Assembly (NCBI GenBank): GCA_937123825.1
Contig: CAKZKQ010000602.1
Span: forward strand, 1 to 37,889
DNA length: 37,889 bases
From: an uncultured Pseudomonadota bacterium
GTDB lineage: Bacteria; Myxococcota_A; Bradymonadia; Bradymonadales; GCA-2716585
Direction: 5' to 3'
Below the pieces are notes generated by a model that saw only the letters and a program-made list of their open reading frames with translations, ran no database searches and was not told the DNA's origin. Below, one piece after another: positions 25,600-33,944 of the stretch (the stretch's first letter is position 1; the number at the start of each line of letters is the position of its first letter). Both the position numbers and the translations under genes were made by a program.

Positions 25600-27039
25600 T
25601 CAGTCCAGCCCATCATCGGGAGAGGCCACAAAAACGGCGCGTTCAATGCCCAGGCGCTTCATCTTGCCTTGAAGGGTCGTCGGCCGCAGCCCCAACGCCC
25701 TGGCGGCCCCATTTGCCCCATAAACCCTCCCCTCACAAGCCACCAGCGCCGCTTCGATGATCCGCCTCGAACCCTCCTCCCAACCCTCAACCGGTGCTCG
25801 CCGTTGCCCCCCTCCAATCACTGCTGCGCGCTGGGGGAGCGCGGCAAAAGCCGTTTCACGTGAAACAATCTGCGCGATGGGACCGCTGGGGGTCAGGATC
25901 AACGCGCGCTCCAGCGCGTTCTCCAACTCTCTTACGTTGCCAGGCCAGTGGTGGGACGCCGCCTGCGCCAGCGCGCTCTGCGTGATGGCGGGCACCGCGC
26001 GCCCCAGACGCCGACAGAGCTTCTCCAACAAGACCTCGATCAACGCCGGCAGATCCTGGGCGCGCTGGCGCAAAGGCGGCACCACGACCGGAAAGACACA
26101 CAGGCGGTAGTAGAGATCCTGGCGGAACTTGCCCTGCGACACCATCTGCACCAGCGGCCTGTGGGTCGCCGCCACCACCCGCACGTCCACCTTGACCTCT
26201 CGCTCTGAGCCCAACCTTGTCACAACGCGCTCGGCCAGCACCCTCAAGAGCTTGACCTGCGCCCCGGCCGACAACTCACCCACCTCATCGAGCAAGAGCG
26301 TCCCGCCGCCAGCCTGCTCAAAGACACCCCGGTGGCGCCCCCTGGCCCCGGTGAAGGCGCCCGGCTCATGGCCAAAAAGCGCGCTCTCCAACAACGACTC
26401 CGGCAACGCACCGCAGTTGAGCCTCACAAACGGGCCCCGACTGCGCCCCGACCAACCATGAAGCTGACGCGCCAGCACCTCCTTGCCCGTACCCGACTCT
26501 CCCAACAACAACACCGTCGTGTCGTAACCGGCGACCTGCGAAAGCTGCTCCGTCACCTGCGCCATCGCCGCGCTGCGCCACACCGCCGACCGATCCTGCT
26601 GCTTGGCCTGACGACGCCAACGGCGGTTCTCCTGGTGGGCGCGCCGCGACACCTGCGCCAACTGACCCAGCAGCGCCGCGTGACCCCTGGCCCCCTCAAA
26701 GACGCCCTCCAGACCCAACCACCACGGCACCTGCGGCGGCTCCCCAACCACGCGCAAACGCACCCCCGCACCCACACCCATCTCCCAACCGACCGGCCCA
26801 CGACGATGCCAAACCCCCCGCACCCGATCCGCCTCCGCCGCTCGCCAGACCCCCAGCGCCTCCACACCGCCCTCAGAAGCCACAAACCCACCCACACCGT
26901 CCCAAGAACGCCAACAGAGCGCCTCCAAAGACCCCAACGCACCCAACAAGACCTCAAACGCGCGCTGCGCCATCACCTTCTGCGTCGGCGCCCCTCCCAA
27001 AACGCGCGCCAACACCCCCAAAACCTCAAAACCGTCCAT
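25600..27039 (-). CDS. Sigma-54-dependent transcriptional activator (enhancer-binding protein)
   Basis: 479 residues from the ATG at 27039; a TTG at 27042 is the only alternative and no strong ribosome site is seen. The N-terminal 140 residues form a GAF-like sensor (unusually Trp/Val-rich, family uncertain), followed by a basic linker (QVSRRAHQENRRWRRQAKQQ). The AAA+ domain has GESGTGKE, the ALFGHEPGAFTGA loop that contacts sigma-54, GGGTLLLDEVGEL, FRQDLYYRL and HHWPGNVRELENALERAL. A Fis-type helix-turn-helix closes the protein (YGANGAARALGLRPTTLQGKM). This layout resembles NorR-type activators. There is no receiver domain, so it is controlled by its sensor domain. Candidate target: the PP2C promoter at 23651. 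Confidence 0.92.
   Translation of the reverse strand: MDGFEVLGVLARVLGGAPTQKVMAQRAFEVLLGALGSLEALCWRSWDGVGGFVASEGGVEALGVWRAAEADRVRGVWHRRGPVGWEMGVGAGVRLRVVGEPPQVPWWLGLEGVFEGARGHAALLGQLAQVSRRAHQENRRWRRQAKQQDRSAVWRSAAMAQVTEQLSQVAGYDTTVLLLGESGTGKEVLARQLHGWSGRSRGPFVRLNCGALPESLLESALFGHEPGAFTGARGRHRGVFEQAGGGTLLLDEVGELSAGAQVKLLRVLAERVVTRLGSEREVKVDVRVVAATHRPLVQMVSQGKFRQDLYYRLCVFPVVVPPLRQRAQDLPALIEVLLEKLCRRLGRAVPAITQSALAQAASHHWPGNVRELENALERALILTPSGPIAQIVSRETAFAALPQRAAVIGGGQRRAPVEGWEEGSRRIIEAALVACEGRVYGANGAARALGLRPTTLQGKMKRLGIERAVFVASPDDGLD
25852..25867. promoter_or_regulatory. parS-like site inside the activator gene
   Basis: CGTTTCACGTGAAACA matches the canonical parS TGTTTCACGTGAAACA at 15 of 16 positions; the inner 14 bases are a perfect palindrome. 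It encodes V-S-R-E-T on the minus strand. A chance match this close is unlikely in GC-rich DNA. Confidence 0.55.
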
Positions 27040-27044
27040 CAAAA

Positions 27045-27102
27045 CACCGTCATTTGGGTTTTAATCACTGTAATATAGGTCCAAAACACCCAAATAACGG
27101 TG
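27045..27102. promoter_or_regulatory. Long inverted repeat upstream of the activator gene
   Basis: CACCGTCATTTGGGTTTT (27045-27062) and AAAACACCCAAATAACGGTG (27083-27102) are inverted copies with one mismatch and a 2-base indel. About 20 AT-rich bases separate them. They lie just upstream of the sigma-54 activator start and 150 bases before the ferredoxin gene. Likely an operator, perhaps for autoregulation. Confidence 0.6.
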
Positions 27103-27253
27103 CATATTCCAATCAACAAGCACTCCGACCCCCGCCAGCACGACGTCAGCCCCCACTGGCACGCCCCGTGCCCTTCTCCCATGGCTCAAACCGCGGCTCG
27201 GGCCCAGCACCGTCTGCCCACCCTGACCGCCCAAACCATCGGAGACCACACCC

Positions 27254-27556
27254 ATGACCTACGTCATCACATCGCCCTGCGTCGGCACCTGCGACACCGC
27301 CTGCATCCCAGTGTGCCCCATGGACTGCATCCACGGACCGCTGAGCGTCGAAGAAATCCAAGACCTCCAGGAAACCCACGGCGCACAGGCGCCCCAACTG
27401 AAAAACATTCAGCTCTACATCGACCCAGAAGCCTGCATAGATTGCGGCGCCTGCCTGCCCGAATGCCCCGTGGAGGCCATCTACGAAGACGACGAACTCC
27501 CAGACTGGGACGCCCACGCCGCCGAACGCAACGCCGCCTTCTTTGAACGCCCATGA
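27254..27556 (+). CDS. Two-cluster ferredoxin
   Basis: 100 residues. The ATG at 27254 has GGAG 9 bases upstream. Cluster motif 1 is CVGTCDTACIPVCPMDC (Cys 9, 13, 17, 21, 25) and motif 2 is CIDCGACLPECPVEAI. The number and spacing of Cys fits a 7Fe or 8Fe ferredoxin of the FdxA type, with the usual insert between motifs (about 27-60). Acidic C-terminal tail. It transfers electrons in the cytoplasm. Partner unknown. It ends 7 bases before the stop of the convergent methyltransferase gene. Confidence 0.93.
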   Translation: MTYVITSPCVGTCDTACIPVCPMDCIHGPLSVEEIQDLQETHGAQAPQLKNIQLYIDPEACIDCGACLPECPVEAIYEDDELPDWDAHAAERNAAFFERP

Positions 27557-27563
27557 CGCACGC

Positions 27564-28679
27564 TCAGCGCAGCCTGAACGGGCGTCCCCCAAAGCTCAAA
27601 AGCGCCGCGCGGCGATCGTCAGGGGCCATGTCCACCACCAAATCGTGGCGACCCGCCTCCAACGACACACCCACCACCGACTGATGCCAATGGGTGTCCG
27701 GGCTCTGCGGCGACGTGGACAAGATGTGTCCCGGGGCCAGGTGGAGATCAAACCACAGCGCCAAGCCCTCACAGGCCACGTCCAACTCCAAAGTTGCCTT
27801 GAACGACGACTGCGTCAGCCCCAACGAGGCCACCTTCTGACCCGGCCCGGCCAACATCTCCGGCTCGATCTTCACCACCGCGCCGTTGTGGCGCGCGTCC
27901 TCGGCCATCGACGACAAATCCAAACCATCGTCCCGGCGCGCAAAAGGCGTCAGCACCTTGTCGGGCATCGCCCCAAGCGGCGCCATCCACAAATCCAACT
28001 GCCCCGGCACCAACACACCGTCGGGCTCAAGGTTGCGCGCCGCGCACTGGGCCAAATCCGCCGCCGCCCCCTCGGCCAAACCCCACATCCCAAAGGTCTC
28101 CGTGATCAACACCCGGGCCTTCTGGGGCAGCTCCACCTTGGCAAAGTTGCCCTTGACCACCTCGATCACGTCGCCCACGCCGCTGTCGTGCGCCACCTTC
28201 GGGATCATCGCCGCCATCTCGCTGTGCTCAACGGCATACACCTTCGACGCCCCAGCCTTGGCCGCATACACCGACAACGCGCCCGTCCCAGCGCCCGCGT
28301 CGATCACCACATCCCCAGGCTTGACCACCGCCGCGATCGCATCCCGATACGCCGCCATGCGCACCTCGTCCAACAACATCCGACGGTGGACTGCCACCCC
28401 CGCAAAGTTGTTGAACATCTGCTCGCCGCCAGCCTCGCGCTCCTCAGGATCGACCAACAAGCCAATCTCCGAAAGCTCCTCAAACGCCTGCCCGCCCATC
28501 ATGCCCATCACAGACATGACCTCCTGGCGCGTCCGAGGCGCAGAGCACAAACCCAACACCCCCATCATCAATGGATGGAGCCTGGCCCCCTTGCCCCAAG
28601 ACACCGAGCGCACCATCATGCTCCCGTCGTCCAAAAAGGTCGCCACAATGTCTTCGATCCGCACCTTGCGCTGTGTCAC
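27564..28679 (-). CDS. PRMT-like protein arginine methyltransferase
   Basis: 371 residues from the GTG at 28679, chosen because GGGAG lies 9 bases upstream. The open frame extends much further 5', but across the divergent gene and without homology. The N-terminal 100 residues include two regions rich in Met and Glu (MSVMGMMGGQAFEELSEIG). The methyltransferase domain starts RMAAYRDAI and has VVIDAGAGTGALSVYAAKAG (SAM loop), VYAVEHSEM and ITETFGMWGLAEG. The last has Glu residues where PRMTs place their double-E loop. A beta-barrel-like C-terminus follows (LTQSSFKATLELDVACEGLA). Bacterial PRMT-like proteins exist but are poorly studied; the substrate is unknown. Confidence 0.85.
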   Translation of the reverse strand: MTQRKVRIEDIVATFLDDGSMMVRSVSWGKGARLHPLMMGVLGLCSAPRTRQEVMSVMGMMGGQAFEELSEIGLLVDPEEREAGGEQMFNNFAGVAVHRRMLLDEVRMAAYRDAIAAVVKPGDVVIDAGAGTGALSVYAAKAGASKVYAVEHSEMAAMIPKVAHDSGVGDVIEVVKGNFAKVELPQKARVLITETFGMWGLAEGAAADLAQCAARNLEPDGVLVPGQLDLWMAPLGAMPDKVLTPFARRDDGLDLSSMAEDARHNGAVVKIEPEMLAGPGQKVASLGLTQSSFKATLELDVACEGLALWFDLHLAPGHILSTSPQSPDTHWHQSVVGVSLEAGRHDLVVDMAPDDRRAALLSFGGRPFRLR

Positions 28680-28796
28680 TTCACCCCACTCCCATTTGAC
28701 GCACAGCCCCGAGACCCACCACGAGCCTTTGACTACACCGTCCCAGAGCCTTATTGCATGAAAACTCGCCGCACGACTCGACCCTGAGGCCACATC

Positions 28797-29687
28797 ATGG
28801 ATCCGACACTCATCCTCGTCGCGCTGATTCCTGTCATCATGATCATCGCTATGGCCATCTACTACAAGCTCACGGCCAAAGCCGCGGCGCAACAAACCTC
28901 CACATGGGACGCTGCCGCCAAACGCCACGGCCTGACCTTTCACCCCCACGGCCCCAGCCCAGCCTCCCTGGCCGAAGAACGTCAGGCCAACTCCACCACC
29001 GACCTCATCAGCGCCCTCTTCACCGTCGGCCTCCCGCTTGGCGGATCCATGTTTGACGACATCGAACGGGAGATTGAAGGGCAAATCCCCAGCGGCAGAC
29101 TCTCCATCCGCACCCACATGACACCCAACAACGCGCAAAAACGTCTCACCCGCGCCCAAATACGCTTCTCCGAAGAACTCATCCCCCCCATGTCCGTCAC
29201 CATGAAGTCCTTCCTCAACCTCGAAGGCCTGATCAAAGGCGGCACAGAAGCGCCCACCGGGGACGAGCGCTTCGACAAACACTTTGATGTCCGCGCCGCC
29301 GACCCCCTCGACGCCACCAAAACCCTCACCCCCACGGTCAGGCAGGCGCTCCTGAACCTGCGGCGACACGCCAACGCCATCGAACTCAACGCCAACGGCC
29401 TCTTTGTCCGCCTCGATCGCTCCAAAGTCACCGACTCACAGCTCGAAAACCTCATCACAGGGCTTCAAAACGTCTCCAAAGCCCTCATGGGACACAACGC
29501 AAGCGTCCAGGAGGCGCTGGCGATGGGCAACAACACCCTCATATCCAATCAAACCGCTTCAAAAACCGACCAGGAGCCCTCCGGGCACTACACCCTGCCC
29601 TCTTTCGACACCGAAACGCAGACAGAGACCGACCCTCAAGAGGCACAGGAGGTCTCTCAGGCACACGTGGTCACACAAAAACGCTGA
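28797..29687 (+). CDS. Membrane-anchored protein, paralog 1
   Basis: 296 residues. The ATG at 28797 begins MDPTLILVALIPVIMIIAMA, one N-terminal anchor. The soluble part is predicted to face the cytoplasm (positively charged residues follow the anchor). It contains GDERFDKHFDVRAADPLDAT, then LTPTVRQALLNLRRH and VTDSQLENLITGLQNVSKAL. The same order appears in the next gene. A Thr/Gln/Glu-rich tail follows (from about 260). I recognise this arrangement from uncharacterised proteins of Myxococcota-type genomes but cannot assign a function. It is followed after 13 bases by its paralog. Confidence 0.82.
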   Translation: MDPTLILVALIPVIMIIAMAIYYKLTAKAAAQQTSTWDAAAKRHGLTFHPHGPSPASLAEERQANSTTDLISALFTVGLPLGGSMFDDIEREIEGQIPSGRLSIRTHMTPNNAQKRLTRAQIRFSEELIPPMSVTMKSFLNLEGLIKGGTEAPTGDERFDKHFDVRAADPLDATKTLTPTVRQALLNLRRHANAIELNANGLFVRLDRSKVTDSQLENLITGLQNVSKALMGHNASVQEALAMGNNTLISNQTASKTDQEPSGHYTLPSFDTETQTETDPQEAQEVSQAHVVTQKR

Positions 29688-29700
29688 TGAGGACCCCATC

Positions 29701-30324
29701 ATGGATCCATTTGTGGCAGGAGTCTTTATCTACTTCGGGGCAGGAGCCAGCGTAGGCCTTCTGGTCATCCTCGGGCGCCGCATGATGCACAAAATCGAGC
29801 TCGATGAGGCCAAAGACGAGGAGACCAACGGCATCTGGGCGAGGCTCGGCCAGGACTTTGACCTCTCCTTCACCTCAAACCACCAGGACACCGAGGTCGA
29901 AACGAGCCTCTTGCTCATCAAAAGGCGCCTGGGAGGCCATATCACCGGCGGAAAACTCCGCATCCGCAGCTCAAACGCCGGCGAAAACCCACTCAACGGG
30001 CGGCTGATCTTTGAACCCCCCTTGAATCTGGGCCTGAACCTCACCCATCGCAGCGTCTGGAGCCCCACCAAAGGCACCGTCACCGGCGACAAAGACTTCG
30101 ACAAGGCCTTCAAGCTCACCGCCAGCGACCCAGTCGGCGCTGCATCGCGCCTCAAACCGGCCACACGGCGCGCGCTGCTCAAGATTCACGCCATGGTCCA
30201 CCAGTTTGAAGCCAACGACACCGAGATCACCTGGGGCTGCCAAAAAGAATACAGAACCGACGGCGAACTTCGCGCCCTGCTGGACGCCACCATCATGCTC
30301 AGCCGCGATCTCCAATCCCACTGA
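29701..30324 (+). CDS. Membrane-anchored protein, paralog 2
   Basis: 207 residues. The ATG at 29701 has GAGGA upstream. It begins MDPFVAGVFIYFGAGASVGL, a membrane anchor, and ends LRALLDATIMLSRDLQSH. Shared segments with the previous gene include the MDP start, GDKDFDKAFKLTASDPVGAA (compare GDERFDKHFDVRAADPLDAT) and LKPATRRALLKIH. It lacks the tail of paralog 1. The pair are probably co-transcribed duplicates with diverged functions. Unknown function. Confidence 0.82.
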   Translation: MDPFVAGVFIYFGAGASVGLLVILGRRMMHKIELDEAKDEETNGIWARLGQDFDLSFTSNHQDTEVETSLLLIKRRLGGHITGGKLRIRSSNAGENPLNGRLIFEPPLNLGLNLTHRSVWSPTKGTVTGDKDFDKAFKLTASDPVGAASRLKPATRRALLKIHAMVHQFEANDTEITWGCQKEYRTDGELRALLDATIMLSRDLQSH

Positions 30325-30422
30325 CCCCTCAAATCCCCTCAAAAACCAGGACGCAACACATCGGGAGACCGCCCAAAACGGCAAAGGGACCAAAACCGAC
30401 CGCCCACAACCCCCAAAAGACC

Positions 30423-31184
30423 TCAGTGCACCGTCTGACCCCCACGACGGCGCGCGCTGACCTCCGCAGCAGACGCCTGGGGAAGCTCCGGCGGCGCATC
30501 GCCCACCAACCACGCCTTGATCGTCTGCCCAACGCGCTCATCGGGCTCCAAAACCGCGCACTGATCCAACCACGGGCACCGCGTCTTGCTCACCCTCAGC
30601 GTATGCTCCTGGTCCAGATGCGCCACCACATCAAACTCGTACTCAATCCCATCGCGCTGGATCGGCGCCAGACCCACCTTCACCGGCACCATCCGGCCCC
30701 GACGGTTCTCCTGCAACACATACTCTGTCTTGGTCCGCATCGTGGCGATCACATGGCAACGGCTGGTCAAGATCGCGTCCACCAAGGCGTTGTGCACCGG
30801 CGTCACCTCCCTCCAGGCCGCAAAAGTATTGCCCCGGTAACGCCGCTGGGCCACATCGACCATCTCCAACGCACCACCCTTCCCACTCCAGGCATGCGAC
30901 AAGCTGTCGATCACCACCGTCTCAAAACCCGCCTTCTCTGCGCTCCGAAGCGCCTTGACGTAGTTCAACGGCGAATAACTGCCCAACTCCAACACTGAAA
31001 AATCAAACAACTCGGCGTACTTGGCCGCCGACCCGCGCTCCGTATCAATCACGGCCACCGACCCCCCCAGGCCCGCCGCCATCTTCAAAGCCGTATACGT
31101 CTTGCCCGAACCCGAAGGACCCGACAAAGCCACTCTCGCCCTGGCCTGATGCCTACTCACACTAGCCTTTTGAAACTCAAACAT
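30423..31184 (-). CDS. Sak4-like / AAA_24 P-loop ATPase
   Basis: 253 residues from the ATG at 31184, with AGGAG 11 bases upstream. The longer frame runs into repeat DNA. Walker A is GPSGSGKT (about 22-29); Walker B lies in FETVVIDSLSHAW. After VAVIDTERGSAAKYAELFDF, the order of motifs (YVKALRSAEKAG, AWREVTPVHNALVDAI, HVIATMRTKTEYV) matches phage Sak4-like recombination ATPases and plasmid relatives. They are thought to help single-strand annealing, but this copy has no recognisable annealing partner, phage gene or integrase nearby. The gene sits beside the largest block of intergenic repeats. Confidence 0.8.
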   Translation of the reverse strand: MFEFQKASVSRHQARARVALSGPSGSGKTYTALKMAAGLGGSVAVIDTERGSAAKYAELFDFSVLELGSYSPLNYVKALRSAEKAGFETVVIDSLSHAWSGKGGALEMVDVAQRRYRGNTFAAWREVTPVHNALVDAILTSRCHVIATMRTKTEYVLQENRRGRMVPVKVGLAPIQRDGIEYEFDVVAHLDQEHTLRVSKTRCPWLDQCAVLEPDERVGQTIKAWLVGDAPPELPQASAAEVSARRRGGQTVH

Positions 31185-31260
31185 ACCTGAGAGCACTCCT
31201 TTCCACCGACAAGCGGCAAAATCCCCCACTCCCACAAACCACCACTGAACACCTAAACAG

Positions 31261-31500
31261 TAACCATTGCGCGCTAGCGCGCAAGCTCCTCTCGCGGTGC
31301 GAGGGAGCTGTTCGTCGCCGCGCTTCGCTTGGCTTCCTTTCGGTTCGCGGCGCTGCGCTTGCTTTTGGTTCGGTCGCTCGCTTTGCTCGCTTCCTTTTGG
31401 TGCGCTCGCGTTGCTCGCTAATAGCAATTGCGATGAGTGGAACGTGCTTCGCTTCGCCGGTCGGTGTTACCATCTCGTCGAAATACACTTCAGAGGGAGG
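31261..31500 (-). repeat. Intergenic repeat module B, inverted copy 3
   Basis: On the minus strand it carries TTTCGACGAGATGG, ACCGGCGAAGCGAAGCACG, ATCGCAATTGCTATTAGCG, then AGCGAACC-type strings and a hairpin AGCTCCTCTCGC-GGT-GCGAGGGAGCT (31284-31309). The order matches module B at 2460-2660 and 31920-32120. A perfect 18-base palindrome TTGCGCGCTAGCGCGCAA (31267-31284) adjoins it. The frames do not stay aligned between copies, so it is not a gene. Confidence 0.7.
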
Positions 31501-31539
31501 GTGGGGACGAACGGCTGGTTGTTGATTTGAGCCTGGTGC

Positions 31540-32120
31540 CTACCCCCACGCGTGTATACCCGGCCTGATTTTGGGGGGCAGGATAGGCGGCAATCGCTCG
31601 CCTTCCTGCCGGCTTTTGTGGGCGGAGATGGCGTGGGTTCTCAACTTCCAGGGCCGCTCGGTCAGCGGGCTATCGCCGCCTACCTTCGCCCCAACCCACC
31701 ACTGTCGGTATTGGTGCCCAAATTCGCAGGGCCGCGCGGCAGGGCGGGCTATCGCCGCCCACCTTCGCCCAAAGCCCACCTTCGATGTCTTGGAACGCTC
31801 AAAATACTCCACCAGGAAAGCCGCCCACCCCCTTGGAAAGCCCTCCAACTCTCCACCACCGATCACAAACCCATTGGAAAGCGTTCCAAGTCGCCACCAC
31901 CGCTCATCCGACCTCCACAAATGAACCAATTTCGACGAAATGCCCCACTCCGACCGGCGAAGCCAAGAACCCAACCCATCGCAAATGCCATAAGGGAGCG
32001 CAGCGACCGCACCAAAAGGGAACGAAGTGACCGCACCACAAGCGCAGCGCAGCAAGCGAACCAAAAGGAAGCCAAGCGAAGCGCGGCGACCGAACTGCTC
32101 TCTCGCATAGCGAGAGAGCC
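31540..32120. repeat. Intergenic repeat: module A (inverted) joined to module B, copy 4
   Basis: 31540-31890 is the reverse complement of 1-300, with the AAGGTGGGCGGCGATAGCCCG segment present twice (58-base tandem unit with a spacer). 31920-32120 is module B in the same orientation as 2460-2660, ending in CTCTCTCGC-ATA-GCGAGAGAG (32098-32118). The two modules have opposite relative orientation to copy 2, so they can rearrange independently. Confidence 0.75.
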
Positions 32121-32264
32121 AACAATGTGGTAGGGAGTGGGGGGATTGAGATGAGTGAGACAGAGAGGGGGTGGTGGCGGCGGTCGTCGGTGCCTCGGTA
32201 GAGAGAGTGATGTTAGGCGCGCCGGGGTTTTGTGGGTGCGTTTGGCTGGGGAGAAGAGAAAGGC
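32121..32264. other. Leader region before ettA
   Basis: No gene. GA-rich sequence up to the ettA start. Confidence 0.4.
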
Positions 32265-33938
32265 ATGGGTCAGCAATACATTTATCAGATGCAGGGGCTG
32301 CGCAAGGTCACGGGTGATGGGCGCAAGATCCTTGATGGCATCTGGCTGTCGTTTTTTCCGGGTGCGAAGATCGGCGTGATTGGTCCCAACGGCGCTGGTA
32401 AATCGACGTTGCTGCGGATCATGGCTGGGTTGGACCAGGACATTGACGGGGAGACATGGATCGACCCGGACGCGACGGTGGGTTATTTGCCCCAGGAGCC
32501 CAAGCTTGATGAGTCTTTGGACGTCAAGGGCAACATTGAGTTGGGGATGGGCGAGACCAAGCGTTTGCTGGATCGCTTCGAGGAGATCAACGAGGCGTTT
32601 GCGGACCCGGAGTTGACCCCTGAGGGGATGAACGATCTGATCGAGGAGCAGGGCGACCTGCAGATGAAGATCGACGCGGTCAACGGCTGGGATTTGGAGC
32701 GGACGGTGGAGATCGCCATGGACGCGCTGCGCGTGCCGGCGGGTGACGCGGATGTGTCGCTGCTTTCGGGTGGTGAGCGCCGCCGCGTGGCGCTGTGCAA
32801 GCTCTTGCTCTCCAAGCCTGACCTGCTCTTGTTGGATGAGCCGACCAACCACCTGGACGCCGAGACGGTGGCCTGGTTGGAGCGGGCGCTGCGGGATTAT
32901 GAGGGGACGGTGATCATCGTCACCCACGACCGTTACTTCCTGGACAACGTCACGGGTTGGATTCTGGAGCTGGAGAACAGCAAGGGTCTGCCTTTTGAGG
33001 GCAACTATTCGTCTTGGTTGGTGCAGAAGCACCAGCGTTTGATGAAGGAAGAGAAGAACTCCAAGCGGCTCAAGGCGTTGGCCAGCGAGTTGGCCTGGGT
33101 GCGGATGAACCGCAACGATCGCCGCGCGCGTTCGGATGCGCGTTTGCGTGAGTACGAGGCCCTTTTGCAGAGCGCCGACGACAAGAGCAGCCGCACCGAG
33201 ATCATTATTCCGCCGGGGCCGCGCCTGGGCGACACGGTGGTCGAGGCCGAGGGCATCTCCAAGGGTTATGGGGATCGGTTGTTGATCGACGACTTGAGCT
33301 TCAACCTGCCGCGCGGTGGGATTGTGGGTGTGATTGGGGCCAACGGCGCCGGTAAGACCACCCTCTTCCGCATGATTACGGGCACGGAAGGGCCTGACTC
33401 GGGCAACATGAAGATCGGTGAGACGGTGCATGTGGCCAGCGCGGACCAGTTCCGCGATGAGTTGGACGATAAGAAGAGCGTTTGGGAGAACATTTCACAG
33501 AACCAGGACGTGTTGACCGTGGGGGGTCGCGACATCAACTCGCGCGCTTACGTGTCGGCCTTTGGTTTCAAGGGCAAGAGCCAGCAGCAGTCTGTGGGCA
33601 CGCTCTCGGGTGGTGAGCGCAACCGCGTTTACCTGGCCAAGGTCCTGCTCTCCAACGGCAACGTCATCCTCCTTGATGAGCCGACCAACGACCTGGATGT
33701 TGGCACGCTGCGCGCTTTGGAGGACTCGCTGGAGAGTTTCCCGGGCTGCGCGGTCATCATCAGCCATGATCGCTGGTTCCTGGATCGGATCGCCACCCAC
33801 ATTTTGGCCTTTGAAGGCGACAGCCACGTGGAGTGGTTCACGGGCAACTACGCCGAGTACGAGCGCGACCGCAAGCGCCGTCTGGGCACCGACGCCGACC
33901 AGCCGCGCCGCATCAAATACAAGCCGCTGACGCGCTAA
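32265..33938 (+). CDS. ettA: Energy-dependent translational throttle protein EttA (ABC-F)
   Basis: 557 residues, close to the 555 of E. coli EttA. The start at 32265 gives MGQQYIYQMQGLRKV; an upstream in-frame start would add 11 residues. Two ATPase domains: GPNGAGKST/LSGGERRRVALC/LLLLDEPTNHLDAE and GANGAGKTT/LSGGERNRVYLA/VILLDEPTNDLDVG. The arm and linker between them are present (to KSSRTEIIIPPGPRLGDTVV). As in EttA, no membrane domain is encoded. It binds the ribosomal E site and couples the first peptide bond to ATP level. The C-terminus ends RRIKYKPLTR. Confidence 0.95.
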   Translation: MGQQYIYQMQGLRKVTGDGRKILDGIWLSFFPGAKIGVIGPNGAGKSTLLRIMAGLDQDIDGETWIDPDATVGYLPQEPKLDESLDVKGNIELGMGETKRLLDRFEEINEAFADPELTPEGMNDLIEEQGDLQMKIDAVNGWDLERTVEIAMDALRVPAGDADVSLLSGGERRRVALCKLLLSKPDLLLLDEPTNHLDAETVAWLERALRDYEGTVIIVTHDRYFLDNVTGWILELENSKGLPFEGNYSSWLVQKHQRLMKEEKNSKRLKALASELAWVRMNRNDRRARSDARLREYEALLQSADDKSSRTEIIIPPGPRLGDTVVEAEGISKGYGDRLLIDDLSFNLPRGGIVGVIGANGAGKTTLFRMITGTEGPDSGNMKIGETVHVASADQFRDELDDKKSVWENISQNQDVLTVGGRDINSRAYVSAFGFKGKSQQQSVGTLSGGERNRVYLAKVLLSNGNVILLDEPTNDLDVGTLRALEDSLESFPGCAVIISHDRWFLDRIATHILAFEGDSHVEWFTGNYAEYERDRKRRLGTDADQPRRIKYKPLTR

Positions 33939-33944
33939 AAAAGC

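Noticed and set aside
31267..31284. TTGCGCGCTAGCGCGCAA as a recombination or attachment site
   Set aside because: A perfect palindrome but single-copy in the window and without an integrase; kept only as part of the repeat.
31177..31488. 103-residue Arg-rich open frame on the minus strand
   Set aside because: It lies in module B of the intergenic repeat; the other copies carry indels that break the frame, so it is not coding.
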